The notes beneath the pieces were generated by a model. The model worked only from the letters and a program-made list of their open reading frames with translations. It was not told where the DNA came from and searched no databases. A stretch of 9,968 nt of DNA from an uncultured Clostridium sp. (GTDB taxonomy: Bacteria > Bacillota > Clostridia > Lachnospirales > Lachnospiraceae): assembly GCA_900551225.1 (NCBI GenBank), contig URUZ01000195.1, positions 1-9,968 of the forward strand, written 5' to 3'. Each line of letters starts with the position of its first letter. The first letter of the stretch is position 1. Below, in pieces: positions 1 to 6,498 of this stretch. The position numbers were made by a program, and so were the translations under genes.

Positions 1-1691
1 AAAAAAGATTTGTATCTTTAGGCGCAGCGGTTTGCCTGACAGCCGGATTGCTGGCAGGCTGCGGTTTCACAGGCGGTGGCACTGCCCAGACATCTGCAGC
101 TCCTGCCGGGACAAGCGCAGCTTCAGGACAAGAGTCAATAGGAGGAGGGGGAGATAATGAAGCTCCATCCGCGTCAACGGACAGCAGGGTGCTGAGCATC
201 TATGCCAGCGCGGAGATTAAAACCCTGGTACAGTGGGCGGCTTCCGACAGCCAGTCCTCCATGGTTAACAATAACGCCTATGAGGGACTTCTGCGTCTTG
301 ACCAGAATCATGAAGCCCAGCCGGCTCTGGCGGAGAGCTACGATGTATCTGATGATAAGCTGACCTATACCTTCCATTTAAGGGATGGCCTGCAGTGGAG
401 CAACGGCACACCTCTGACAGCCAGTGATTTTGTATATTCCTGGCTGCGCCAGATGAGCGCAGAGGCTACCAACGGCTACAGCTTTATCATGACTGACTAT
501 ATTACGAACGGAGCCGAATACAATGAAGGCTCAGCCAAGGCGGAGGATGTTGGAATCAAGGCACTGGATGATAAGACATTCCAGGTGACACTGAAGGCGC
601 CGACGCCCTACTTTGCCCGTCTGACCGTTTTATGCCAGTTTTTCCCTCTGAATGAGGAGTTCGTAACTGCTCAGGGCGATCAGTACGGCCTCAGCGCAGA
701 CAAAATGATTTACTGCGGCCCATACATAATCACCAGCTATGATCCGGCTGTGGGAGCTACCCTGAAGAAAAATGACAAGTATTGGGACGCAGCCAATGTG
801 AAGGTGGAGAATGCCCAGGTCCGCGTGATGAAGGACGCCTCCGCTGCCCTGAATGCCTATCTGGCGGGTGAGCTGAGCCAGGTGAAGCTGGATTCCTCCA
901 ATGTGGCAGCATACCAGAATGATCCTGAATTCTCCACTGAAAGTGAGTTCAGAACAGAATATCTCCAGTTCTCCCTGAGCAATCCGGTGATGGCCAATGA
1001 AAACATCCGCCGCGCCGTGTCCATGGCCATTGACCGCGATACGCTGGCTAAGGCGATTCTGGCAGACGGATCTGCCCCCAGCGTGGGACTGATCGCAGAG
1101 GGAATGTACGGCAACGGTGAAAAGACATTCCGTGAACTGAACGGCAATGTTTGCCCATTTGACCCCGAGCAGGCGAAGAAATATTGGGAAGAGGGCTGTA
1201 AAGAGCTGGGCGAGACCCCGACTCTGACACTGCTGGTGAGGGATGACTCCGTAACCAAAGCCACTGCTACCTATATCCAGAGTGAACTGAATAAGAATTT
1301 AGGAATTGACCTCATCATTGACACCAAGACCCTTCAGGCCAGAAATGATCTGATGGACAACGATAACTATATGTTCGCATCCACTGCATGGGGCGCTGAT
1401 TACGATGACGCCATGACTTACCTGGACCTGTGGACGAATGGAACCCCCTACAGAGGCTCCTGGAATAACGAAGAGTACAATAAGCTGATCAACGATGCCA
1501 GAACAGAGACAGATGAAGGGAAACGCCTGGATATGCTTCTGAAGGCAGAGAAAATCATGGTGGAGGACGATGTAATCACAGCGCCACTGTACCACAGAGG
1601 ATCTGCAACATTAACCAAGTCCGATGTCAAGGGGATTGTAAACCATCCCTTCGGACCAGATGTTGAGTTCAAATATGCTTATTTTGAATAA
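1..1691 (+). CDS. oppA: Oligopeptide ABC transporter substrate-binding lipoprotein, OppA-like (5' partial)
   Basis: Extracytoplasmic binding protein (SBP family 5) that captures peptides and delivers them to the permeases encoded just downstream. The reading frame is open from base 3 and begins KRFVSLGAAVCLTAGLLAGC, a positively charged, hydrophobic lipoprotein signal peptide with a clear lipobox (L-A-G-C). The lipidated Cys is codon 60-62. The true start therefore lies a few codons left of the window, and the TTG at 48 is inside the signal peptide. After the Cys comes a Gly/Ser/Ala/Thr-rich tether of about 40 residues, then the SBP_bac_5 fold: YEGLLRLDQ, LAESYDVSDDKLTYTFHLRDG and NGTPLTASDFVYSWLRQMS are typical of OppA-type proteins. 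The mature part is about 543 residues, full length for the family. It is followed by 172 nt with inverted repeats and then the permease genes. Peptide specificity cannot be read from sequence; oligopeptide is preferred over nickel or dipeptide because of the NGTPLTASDFVYSW-type motif. Confidence 0.95.
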   Translation, partial: KRFVSLGAAVCLTAGLLAGCGFTGGGTAQTSAAPAGTSAASGQESIGGGGDNEAPSASTDSRVLSIYASAEIKTLVQWAASDSQSSMVNNNAYEGLLRLDQNHEAQPALAESYDVSDDKLTYTFHLRDGLQWSNGTPLTASDFVYSWLRQMSAEATNGYSFIMTDYITNGAEYNEGSAKAEDVGIKALDDKTFQVTLKAPTPYFARLTVLCQFFPLNEEFVTAQGDQYGLSADKMIYCGPYIITSYDPAVGATLKKNDKYWDAANVKVENAQVRVMKDASAALNAYLAGELSQVKLDSSNVAAYQNDPEFSTESEFRTEYLQFSLSNPVMANENIRRAVSMAIDRDTLAKAILADGSAPSVGLIAEGMYGNGEKTFRELNGNVCPFDPEQAKKYWEEGCKELGETPTLTLLVRDDSVTKATATYIQSELNKNLGIDLIIDTKTLQARNDLMDNDNYMFASTAWGADYDDAMTYLDLWTNGTPYRGSWNNEEYNKLINDARTETDEGKRLDMLLKAEKIMVEDDVITAPLYHRGSATLTKSDVKGIVNHPFGPDVEFKYAYFE

Positions 1692-1722
1692 ACACCAATA
1701 ATCATATCACAGGATCAGTCAG

Positions 1723-1760
1723 GGCCGGCATTCTCCTTTTTTAGAAGGCGGAGACCGGCC
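1723..1760 (+). promoter_or_regulatory. Inverted repeat after oppA, likely mRNA hairpin
   Basis: The arms GGCCGG (1723-1728) and CCGGCC (1755-1760) form a GC-only outer stem. After a 3-nt bulge they continue into TCTCC (1732-1736) with GGAGA (1750-1754), leaving a 13-nt loop. The oppA stop is 31 nt upstream. The T-run lies in the loop, not after the stem, so this is not a classical intrinsic terminator. A 3' stabiliser or partial attenuator that raises oppA mRNA over the permease mRNA is the likely role (inference). Confidence 0.55.
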
Positions 1761-1791
1761 TGTACTGCAGGAACTGGAAGTCAGCAAGAAA

Positions 1792-1845
1792 GTCTCACGG
1801 CGCAGGTACGCCGCTGTATAGCATCTGCTATCTACGCCGGGAGAC
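1792..1845 (+). promoter_or_regulatory. Structured leader element immediately upstream of the oppB ribosome-binding site
   Basis: GTCTC-A-CGGCG (1792-1802) pairs with CGCCG-G-GAGAC (1835-1845): ten base pairs around one A/G mismatch. The enclosed loop contains a second perfect hairpin, ATAGCA (1818-1823) with TGCTAT (1826-1831). A competing partner also exists: CGGCG at 1798-1802 can pair with CGCCG at 1809-1813 across a 6-nt loop, because TACGCCG occurs twice (1807-1813 and 1833-1839). The long stem ends 5 nt before the oppB AGGAGG (1851-1856). Likely an mRNA structure that tunes oppB translation or mRNA decay; no known riboswitch is recognised. Confidence 0.5.
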
Positions 1846-1863
1846 ACTAGAGGAGGATGCGGC

Positions 1864-2802
1864 ATGATAAAATACGTCTGTAAGAGACTGGTTTATCTGG
1901 TGCTTACGCTTTGGGTTATTGTAACGGTCACCTTCTTTTTGATGAAGAAGCTGCCCGGGACCCCCTTTGACGCGGAGCGCTTTAATATGATGTCACCCCA
2001 GCAGCAGGAGGTCATTCTGGAACAGTACGGCCTTAATGATACCCTGCCTAATCAGTATTTAAAGTACATGAACAATATTCTGCATGGAAACTTCGGAACC
2101 TCTTTTACCTATATGGGGCAGAAGGTGACCACAGTGATCAGCGGCCGCCTGGGGCCGTCTACCTTGATTGGCCTCCAGGCGGTGCTGCTGGGGCTGGCGT
2201 TAGGTCTTACACTGGGAATTATTGCGGCCTGGAGGCATAACAGCGGAATTGATTATTTTACCATGATTGTGGCGGTACTGGGAGTCTCGGTTCCCAATTT
2301 CGTGGCCGCCGCCCTGCTTCAGTATTATGTGGCCCTGAAATGGGGCGTGCTGCCGGTGGGATTCTGGACGGACTGGAAATGTTCCGTGCTGCCGTCCATT
2401 GCCCTGTCATTTTCAGCAACCGCCATGGTGGCCCGATTTATCCGCACGGAGATGCTGGAGGTGCTGGAGCAGGACTATATTATTACCGCCAAGGCCAAGG
2501 GCTTAAGCGCCATGAAGGTGCTCATGCGCCACGCAGTTAGGAACTCAATCATTCCGGTGGTAACCATTCTCGGCCCCATTGTGGTGAATCTGCTCACCGG
2601 CTCTCTGGCTGTGGAAAATATCTACACCATCCCGGGGATCGGCAGCCTGTTCGTGGACAGTATTAAAGCTAACGACTATTCTACGATCATGGGAATCACC
2701 ATTTTTTACAGTGCATTTTATATATTTGTGGTGCTGGTTGTAGACGTGGCCTATTCCCTGATCGATCCCAGAATCCGCCTGGCGGCCAATAAGGAGGGTT
2801 AA
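1864..2802 (+). CDS. oppB: Oligopeptide ABC transporter permease, OppB-like
   Basis: Inner-membrane permease of the peptide importer (BPD_transp_1 superfamily), 312 residues, a normal length for OppB/DppB. It starts with MIKYVCKRLVYLVLTLWVIVTVTFFLM, the first transmembrane helix (about residues 9-27), followed by the extracytoplasmic LPGTPFD segment typical of OppB. Further hydrophobic segments lie at about 98-121, 132-155, 170-190, 230-247 and 277-300. The cytoplasmic EAA loop that contacts the ATPases is seen as AKAKGLS (209-215) followed by LMRHAVRNSIIPV. The start is ATG 1864, 7 nt after AGGAGG (1851-1856); an out-of-frame ATG at 1857 touches the ribosome-binding site and is ignored. The stop is 2 nt before the oppC start, and the oppC ribosome-binding site lies inside the oppB 3' end, so translation is probably coupled. 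Confidence 0.96.
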   Translation: MIKYVCKRLVYLVLTLWVIVTVTFFLMKKLPGTPFDAERFNMMSPQQQEVILEQYGLNDTLPNQYLKYMNNILHGNFGTSFTYMGQKVTTVISGRLGPSTLIGLQAVLLGLALGLTLGIIAAWRHNSGIDYFTMIVAVLGVSVPNFVAAALLQYYVALKWGVLPVGFWTDWKCSVLPSIALSFSATAMVARFIRTEMLEVLEQDYIITAKAKGLSAMKVLMRHAVRNSIIPVVTILGPIVVNLLTGSLAVENIYTIPGIGSLFVDSIKANDYSTIMGITIFYSAFYIFVVLVVDVAYSLIDPRIRLAANKEG

Positions 2803-2804
2803 AT

Positions 2805-3710
2805 ATGGATGAATTATTTGTAAAGGTTCATGTAAATGAATCGGAAAAAGAACATATTGCCCGCCCTAACCTGACTGCCCTTCAGGACGGGTGGCTGAGG
2901 CTCAAGAAGAACAAGGCGGCGGTTGTCTGCTTGTTTACTCTGATTATAATCGGCCTTCTGGCACTGCTGGCGCCGATATTCAGTCAGTATTCTTTCAAAG
3001 AAACGAACTATGATATCATTTACCAGACGCCGTCCCTGGCCCATCTCTTTGGTACTGACCAGTTTGGCAGGGACCTGTGGGTGAGGACCTGGATGGGGAC
3101 CAGAATTTCCCTGTTGATCGCTTTTGTGGCAGCTCTTCTGGATCTGACCGTGGGCGTGGCCTATGGTGCTGTGTCCGCACTGTCCGGTGGCAAGGTGGAC
3201 GCGGTGATGCAGCGTATCATTGAGGTCCTGGTGGGCATTCCCCATCTGATCATTGTGATCCTGCTGATGATGGTACTGCCGGCAGGAATCTGGACCATCG
3301 TGGTGGCGCTCTCCATCACCGGCTGGGTAAACATGGCCCGTTTGGTGAGGGCTGAGATCCTGAAGCTGAAGAACCAGGAGTTTGTAATGGCGGCCCAGGT
3401 TCTGGGAACCAGGACCCCACAGGTCATCTTAAAGCATCTGATCCCCAATACTGTGGGCGTTATTGTGATCAACGCCATGTTTACCATTCCGTCCGCTATC
3501 TTTACCGAAGCGTTTTTGAGCTTTATCGGAATCGGTATGCAGGAGCCGGCGGCTTCCCTGGGCGTGCTGATCAACAACGGGTACCAGGTACTCAGAAATT
3601 TCCCCCATGTGCTGATCTACCCGGCCATCATCATTGTGCTGATCATGGTCTGCTTCAGTACCCTTGGCGACGGCCTGCGCGATGCGCTGGACCCCAGAAT
3701 GAGAAAGTAG
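2805..3710 (+). CDS. oppC: Oligopeptide ABC transporter permease, OppC-like
   Basis: Second membrane permease of the Opp complex, 301 residues. A cytoplasmic N-terminus of about 37 residues (the OppC_N type region, with DGWLRLKKNKAAV before the helix) precedes a first transmembrane helix at about 38-59. The periplasm-side motif HLFGTDQFGRDLWVR (about 80-94) is a hallmark of OppC/DppC. Several more helices follow. The EAA loop is AAQVLGTRTPQVILKHLIPN (196-215), and the C-terminus ends in LGDGLRDALDPRMRK, the standard ending of this subfamily. The start ATG 2805 follows AGGAGG (2792-2797) by 7 nt. OppC pairs with OppB to form the channel. The stop codon overlaps the ribosome-binding site of the next gene. 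Confidence 0.96.
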   Translation: MDELFVKVHVNESEKEHIARPNLTALQDGWLRLKKNKAAVVCLFTLIIIGLLALLAPIFSQYSFKETNYDIIYQTPSLAHLFGTDQFGRDLWVRTWMGTRISLLIAFVAALLDLTVGVAYGAVSALSGGKVDAVMQRIIEVLVGIPHLIIVILLMMVLPAGIWTIVVALSITGWVNMARLVRAEILKLKNQEFVMAAQVLGTRTPQVILKHLIPNTVGVIVINAMFTIPSAIFTEAFLSFIGIGMQEPAASLGVLINNGYQVLRNFPHVLIYPAIIIVLIMVCFSTLGDGLRDALDPRMRK

Positions 3711-3714
3711 GTGA
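3709..3714 (+). promoter_or_regulatory. Ribosome-binding site of oppD overlapping the oppC stop
   Basis: AGGTGA at 3709-3714 shares two bases with the oppC TAG stop (3708-3710). Its distance is 6 nt to ATG 3721 but only 3 nt to the in-frame GTG 3718, which favours ATG 3721 as the oppD start. The overlap predicts coupled translation of oppC and oppD. Confidence 0.6.
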
Positions 3715-3720
3715 AGAGTG

Positions 3721-4710
3721 ATGAGCAGATTATTAGAAGTTAACAATTTGCATGTACAGATCCAGACCCAGCACGGAGTGGTACATGCCGTGCGCGGCAT
3801 CAGCTTCCATCTGAATCAGCAGGAGACCCTGGCAATAGTGGGGGAATCCGGGTCAGGGAAATCCATTTCAGTTAAAAGCATAATGGGTCTGCTTCCCAAA
3901 AACGGGAAGGTGACTGAGGGCAGTGTCCTTCTGGAAGGAAAGGAACTGACAAAATTCAGTGAGCGGCAGATGCAGGCAGTGCGCGGCTCCGATATTTCCA
4001 TGATCTTTCAGGACCCGATGACCTCTTTGAACCCTACCATGACTGTGGGCAAGCAGATCGTGGAGGTCCTGAAGGAGCACAGAAAGGATATGTCCAGGGC
4101 TCAGATGAAGGCCCGTGCTGTGGAGCTGATCTCATTGGTGGGAATCTCCAATCCGGAAGCCAGATTCGGCCAGTATCCCCATCAACTGTCCGGCGGCATG
4201 AGGCAGAGAATTGTAATAGCCATTGCACTGGCCTGTGATCCCAAGATTCTGATTGCCGATGAGCCAACCACAGCGCTGGATGTAACGATCCAGGCCCAGA
4301 TTCTGGATCTGATGAGGGATCTGCAGAAAAAGATTAAAACTTCTATCATTATCATTACCCATAATCTGGGAGTTGTTGCCAATATCGCCGACCGGGTTGC
4401 TGTTATGTACGGCGGCAGGCTGGTGGAGACCGGGGATGTGAGAGAGCTGTTCTATGAGACGAAGCATCCTTATACTCAGGGGCTTTTGGCTTCCATTCCC
4501 AAGACGTCAGATAAGGGGAATACCCTGACTGCTATTCCGGGGACACCTCCGGATCTGATGGAGCCGCCCATGGGCTGCCCCTTTGCGGCCAGATGCACTA
4601 AAACGATGCTGGTATGCCAGCAGTATCCGCCAGAGGATACAAAGTGCAGCGAAACCCATCACGCGCACTGCTGGCTCCTGGATGAGCGGGCGAAGGCTCT
4701 GAGAGACTAG
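3721..4710 (+). CDS. oppD: Oligopeptide ABC transporter ATPase, OppD-like
   Basis: Cytoplasmic ATPase that powers peptide import, 329 residues. The nucleotide-binding domain is intact: Walker A GESGSGKS (41-48), Q-loop in MIFQDPMTSLNP, signature LSGGMRQR (156-163), Walker B ILIADEPTTALD with D180 and E181, and the switch histidine H214 in ITHNLGVVA. The last motif usually reads THDLG, so the residue after the histidine is Asn instead of Asp. The oligopeptide-transporter C-terminal domain follows (GTPPDLMEPPMGCPFAARC), with five cysteines at 286, 292, 299, 309 and 317; related DppD proteins carry an iron-sulfur cluster there. M-M-S at the start reflects a GTG codon (3718) just before the ATG; the ATG is preferred on ribosome-binding-site spacing. 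OppD works as a heterodimer with OppF, encoded 11 nt downstream. Confidence 0.96.
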   Translation: MSRLLEVNNLHVQIQTQHGVVHAVRGISFHLNQQETLAIVGESGSGKSISVKSIMGLLPKNGKVTEGSVLLEGKELTKFSERQMQAVRGSDISMIFQDPMTSLNPTMTVGKQIVEVLKEHRKDMSRAQMKARAVELISLVGISNPEARFGQYPHQLSGGMRQRIVIAIALACDPKILIADEPTTALDVTIQAQILDLMRDLQKKIKTSIIIITHNLGVVANIADRVAVMYGGRLVETGDVRELFYETKHPYTQGLLASIPKTSDKGNTLTAIPGTPPDLMEPPMGCPFAARCTKTMLVCQQYPPEDTKCSETHHAHCWLLDERAKALRD

Positions 4711-4721
4711 AGGAGGATATT

Positions 4722-5687
4722 ATGGCAGCAGAGATGAAACCGTTGTTAGAGGTAAAGCATTTAAAGAAATATTTCCAGGTAGGCAAAAATCAGACCTTAA
4801 AGGCAGTGGATGATATTACATTAAACATTTATAAGGGCGAGACGCTGGGGCTGGTTGGAGAGAGCGGCTGCGGTAAGTCCACCTTCGGGCGCACTGTCAT
4901 CCACCTGTATGAGCCGACAGAAGGTCAGGTGGTATACAACGGCAGGGCCATTGACAAGACCATGTCCCAGTCGGAGCGCCATTCCTACACAAGAAAGATG
5001 CAGATGATTTTCCAGGACCCGTACGCATCGCTGAACCCGCGTATGAAGGTGATGGACATTGTGGCGGAGGGCATTGATGCCCATGGTCTGCTGTCCGGGA
5101 AGGAACGCGCCGCCAAGGTAATTGAGCTGCTGGAGACTGTGGGCCTGTCGGAGGATCATGCCAACCGGTTCCCCCATGAATTCTCAGGCGGGCAGCGCCA
5201 GAGGGTGGGAATCGCCAGAGCATTGGCGGTAGATCCGGAATTCATCATCTGTGATGAGCCGATCTCCGCACTGGATGTATCAATCCAGGCCCAGGTGATC
5301 AACCTTTTAAAGCAGCTGCAGCAGGAGCGGGGGCTGACGTACCTGTTCATCGCCCATGATCTGTCCATGGTAAAGCACATCAGCGACCGCATCGGTGTGA
5401 TGTATCTGGGTGTGCTGGCTGAGCTGACAGACAGCGGGACATTGTTCGAAGAACCGCTGCATCCCTATACCCAGGCGCTGCTGTCCGCCATTCCGCTGCC
5501 AGACCCGGACGTGGAGAGATCGCGGCACAGGATTCTTCTGGAGGGAAGCCTTCCCAATCCCATCAATCTGAAGGCAGGCTGCAGATTTGTGTCCCGCTGC
5601 CCCCACGCCACGGAGGAATGCAGAACCCAAACTCCGCAGATGCGGGAAATTAAACCAGGGCATTTTGTATCCTGCCATATGGTGTAG
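4722..5687 (+). CDS. oppF: Oligopeptide ABC transporter ATPase, OppF-like
   Basis: Second ATPase of the importer, 321 residues. It carries Walker A GESGCGKS (46-53), Q-loop MIFQDPYASLNPRMKV, signature FSGGQRQRVGIARAL (from 154), Walker B FIICDEPISALDVS with D178 and E179, and switch histidine H212 in LFIAHDLSMVKHISDRI. FIICDEPISALDVS and VMYLGVLAEL are OppF/DppF-type rather than OppD-type. The C-terminal oligopeptide-transporter domain has cysteines at 287, 293, 300 and 318 and ends abruptly at CHMV, slightly shorter than many relatives. The start is ATG 4722, 5 nt after AGGAGG (4711-4716), which abuts the oppD stop. OppF completes the five-subunit importer. Confidence 0.96.
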   Translation: MAAEMKPLLEVKHLKKYFQVGKNQTLKAVDDITLNIYKGETLGLVGESGCGKSTFGRTVIHLYEPTEGQVVYNGRAIDKTMSQSERHSYTRKMQMIFQDPYASLNPRMKVMDIVAEGIDAHGLLSGKERAAKVIELLETVGLSEDHANRFPHEFSGGQRQRVGIARALAVDPEFIICDEPISALDVSIQAQVINLLKQLQQERGLTYLFIAHDLSMVKHISDRIGVMYLGVLAELTDSGTLFEEPLHPYTQALLSAIPLPDPDVERSRHRILLEGSLPNPINLKAGCRFVSRCPHATEECRTQTPQMREIKPGHFVSCHMV

Positions 5688-5699
5688 ACATAAAATCAA

Positions 5700-5713
5700 T
5701 GACAACATTGTCA
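5700..5713 (+). promoter_or_regulatory. Small dyad between oppF and cutC
   Basis: TGACAA-CA-TTGTCA is a 6+6 bp inverted repeat in the only AT-rich stretch between oppF and cutC (43 nt). It sits 6 nt before the cutC ribosome-binding site. It could be an operator or a small mRNA hairpin. No convincing -10/-35 pair is seen next to it, so a separate cutC promoter is not claimed. Confidence 0.3.
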
Positions 5714-5719
5714 ATAACC

Positions 5720-5725
5720 AGGAGA
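5720..5725 (+). promoter_or_regulatory. Ribosome-binding site fixing the cutC start
   Basis: AGGAGA lies 5 nt before ATG 5731. The open frame continues upstream to 5587 inside oppF, but homology to CutC begins only at MKTFILEACVDSVESA, and this site supports the ATG. Confidence 0.75.
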
Positions 5726-5730
5726 AAGTG

Positions 5731-6498
5731 ATGAAAACGTTTATTTTAGAGGCATGTGTGGATTCTGTGGAGTCCGCAAAAGCTGCCGTGCGCGGAGGCG
5801 CCAACCGGATGGAGGTCTGCGCCAATCTGGTGATTGGAGGGACAACTCCGGGTGTAAGCCAGTTTAAGCAGATCCGGAAGGCTTGTGACGTGGCCATTAA
5901 TGTCTTAATCCGGCCCAGATACGGAGATTTTCTGTATACGGAACATGAATTTGAAATGATTGCCGAGGATGTAAGGCTGTTCAGGCAGCTGGGCGCCGAC
6001 GGAGTGGTGGTGGGCTGCCTGAAGGCCGACGGCACTCTGGATCTGGAGCGGATGAAGCTGCTCCGCGAGAGGGCGGGCAGCGGCCAGATGACCCTCCACC
6101 GGGCATTTGACGTGTGCAGGGACCCCTACAGTACCCTGGAGGAGGCTGTTGATCTGGGAGTGGATACCATTTTGACCTCGGGCCAGCAGAATACCTGCAT
6201 GATGGGTAAAAAGCTGCTGGGCCGGCTGATTGCCCAGGCCGCTGGAAGGCTGGACATCCTGATCGGCAGCGGAGTGGACGCGGAGGTGATCGCCTGTCTG
6301 ATGAGAGAGCTGGGGGCAGCCTGCTTTCACATGTCGGGCAAGGTCATTTTAGACAGTAGAATGACTTACAGAAAGGAAGCTGTGAATATGGGGATACCAG
6401 GTCTGGGAGAGTATGATATATTCCGCACGGACGAAGAGAAAATACGGCAGGCGGCGAACCTGCTGATGGAGGGAACATGTTTACAGAAGAACGCTTAG
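5731..6498 (+). CDS. cutC: CutC family protein (PF03932, TIM barrel)
   Basis: 255-residue cytoplasmic TIM-barrel protein of the CutC family, about the usual length (248 in E. coli). Family motifs in order: LEACVDSVESAKAAVRGGANRMEVCANL with conserved Cys30 (7-33), GGTTPGVS (36-43), LIRPRYGDFLY (59-69), EMIAEDVRLFRQLGADGVVVG (75-95), TLHRAFDVCRDP (121-132), ILTSGQ (147-152), and GSGVDAE near 179. The family was named for copper tolerance in E. coli. That phenotype has since been attributed to the MicL small RNA encoded within cutC there, so the biochemical function is unsettled and the sequence alone does not give a substrate. This is not the choline trimethylamine-lyase that shares the name. 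The end overlaps the deoR-type start by 22 nt. Placement behind opp suggests use of a ligand released from an imported compound (inference). Confidence 0.93.
   Translation: MKTFILEACVDSVESAKAAVRGGANRMEVCANLVIGGTTPGVSQFKQIRKACDVAINVLIRPRYGDFLYTEHEFEMIAEDVRLFRQLGADGVVVGCLKADGTLDLERMKLLRERAGSGQMTLHRAFDVCRDPYSTLEEAVDLGVDTILTSGQQNTCMMGKKLLGRLIAQAAGRLDILIGSGVDAEVIACLMRELGAACFHMSGKVILDSRMTYRKEAVNMGIPGLGEYDIFRTDEEKIRQAANLLMEGTCLQKNA

Noticed and set aside
48..50. TTG as start of the oppA-like gene
   Set aside because: The frame is open to the left edge and those codons encode the charged and hydrophobic part of a lipoprotein signal peptide. The TTG lies four codons before the lipobox Cys.
141..159. 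GGAGGAGGGGG followed by ATG 157, resembling an internal translation start
   Set aside because: The ATG is out of frame with oppA and meets a stop after about a dozen codons. The purine run encodes the Gly-rich tether.
3718..3720. GTG start for oppD
   Set aside because: Only 3 nt from the ribosome-binding site AGGTGA and directly followed by an ATG with better spacing. The difference is one residue.
5665..5696. Plus-strand promoter for cutC (TTGTAT and TAAAAT)
   Set aside because: The spacer is 20 bp and the -35 is weak. Read-through from opp is the simpler explanation.
5686..5714. Minus-strand promoter with TTGACA at 5709-5714
   Set aside because: At 16-18 bp spacing no -10-like hexamer is seen, and it would drive antisense into oppF.
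5587..5730. N-terminal extension of CutC into the oppF 3' end
   Set aside because: The extra residues are a frame-shifted reading of oppF. CutC homology and the ribosome-binding site both point to ATG 5731.
5307..6035. 242-codon antisense open frame across oppF and cutC
   Set aside because: It runs opposite to two well-supported genes, has no recognisable domain, and is explained by codon bias of the sense strand.
5731..6498. CutC as choline trimethylamine-lyase
   Set aside because: That enzyme is a large glycyl-radical protein. This is a 255-residue TIM barrel of the PF03932 family sharing only the name.
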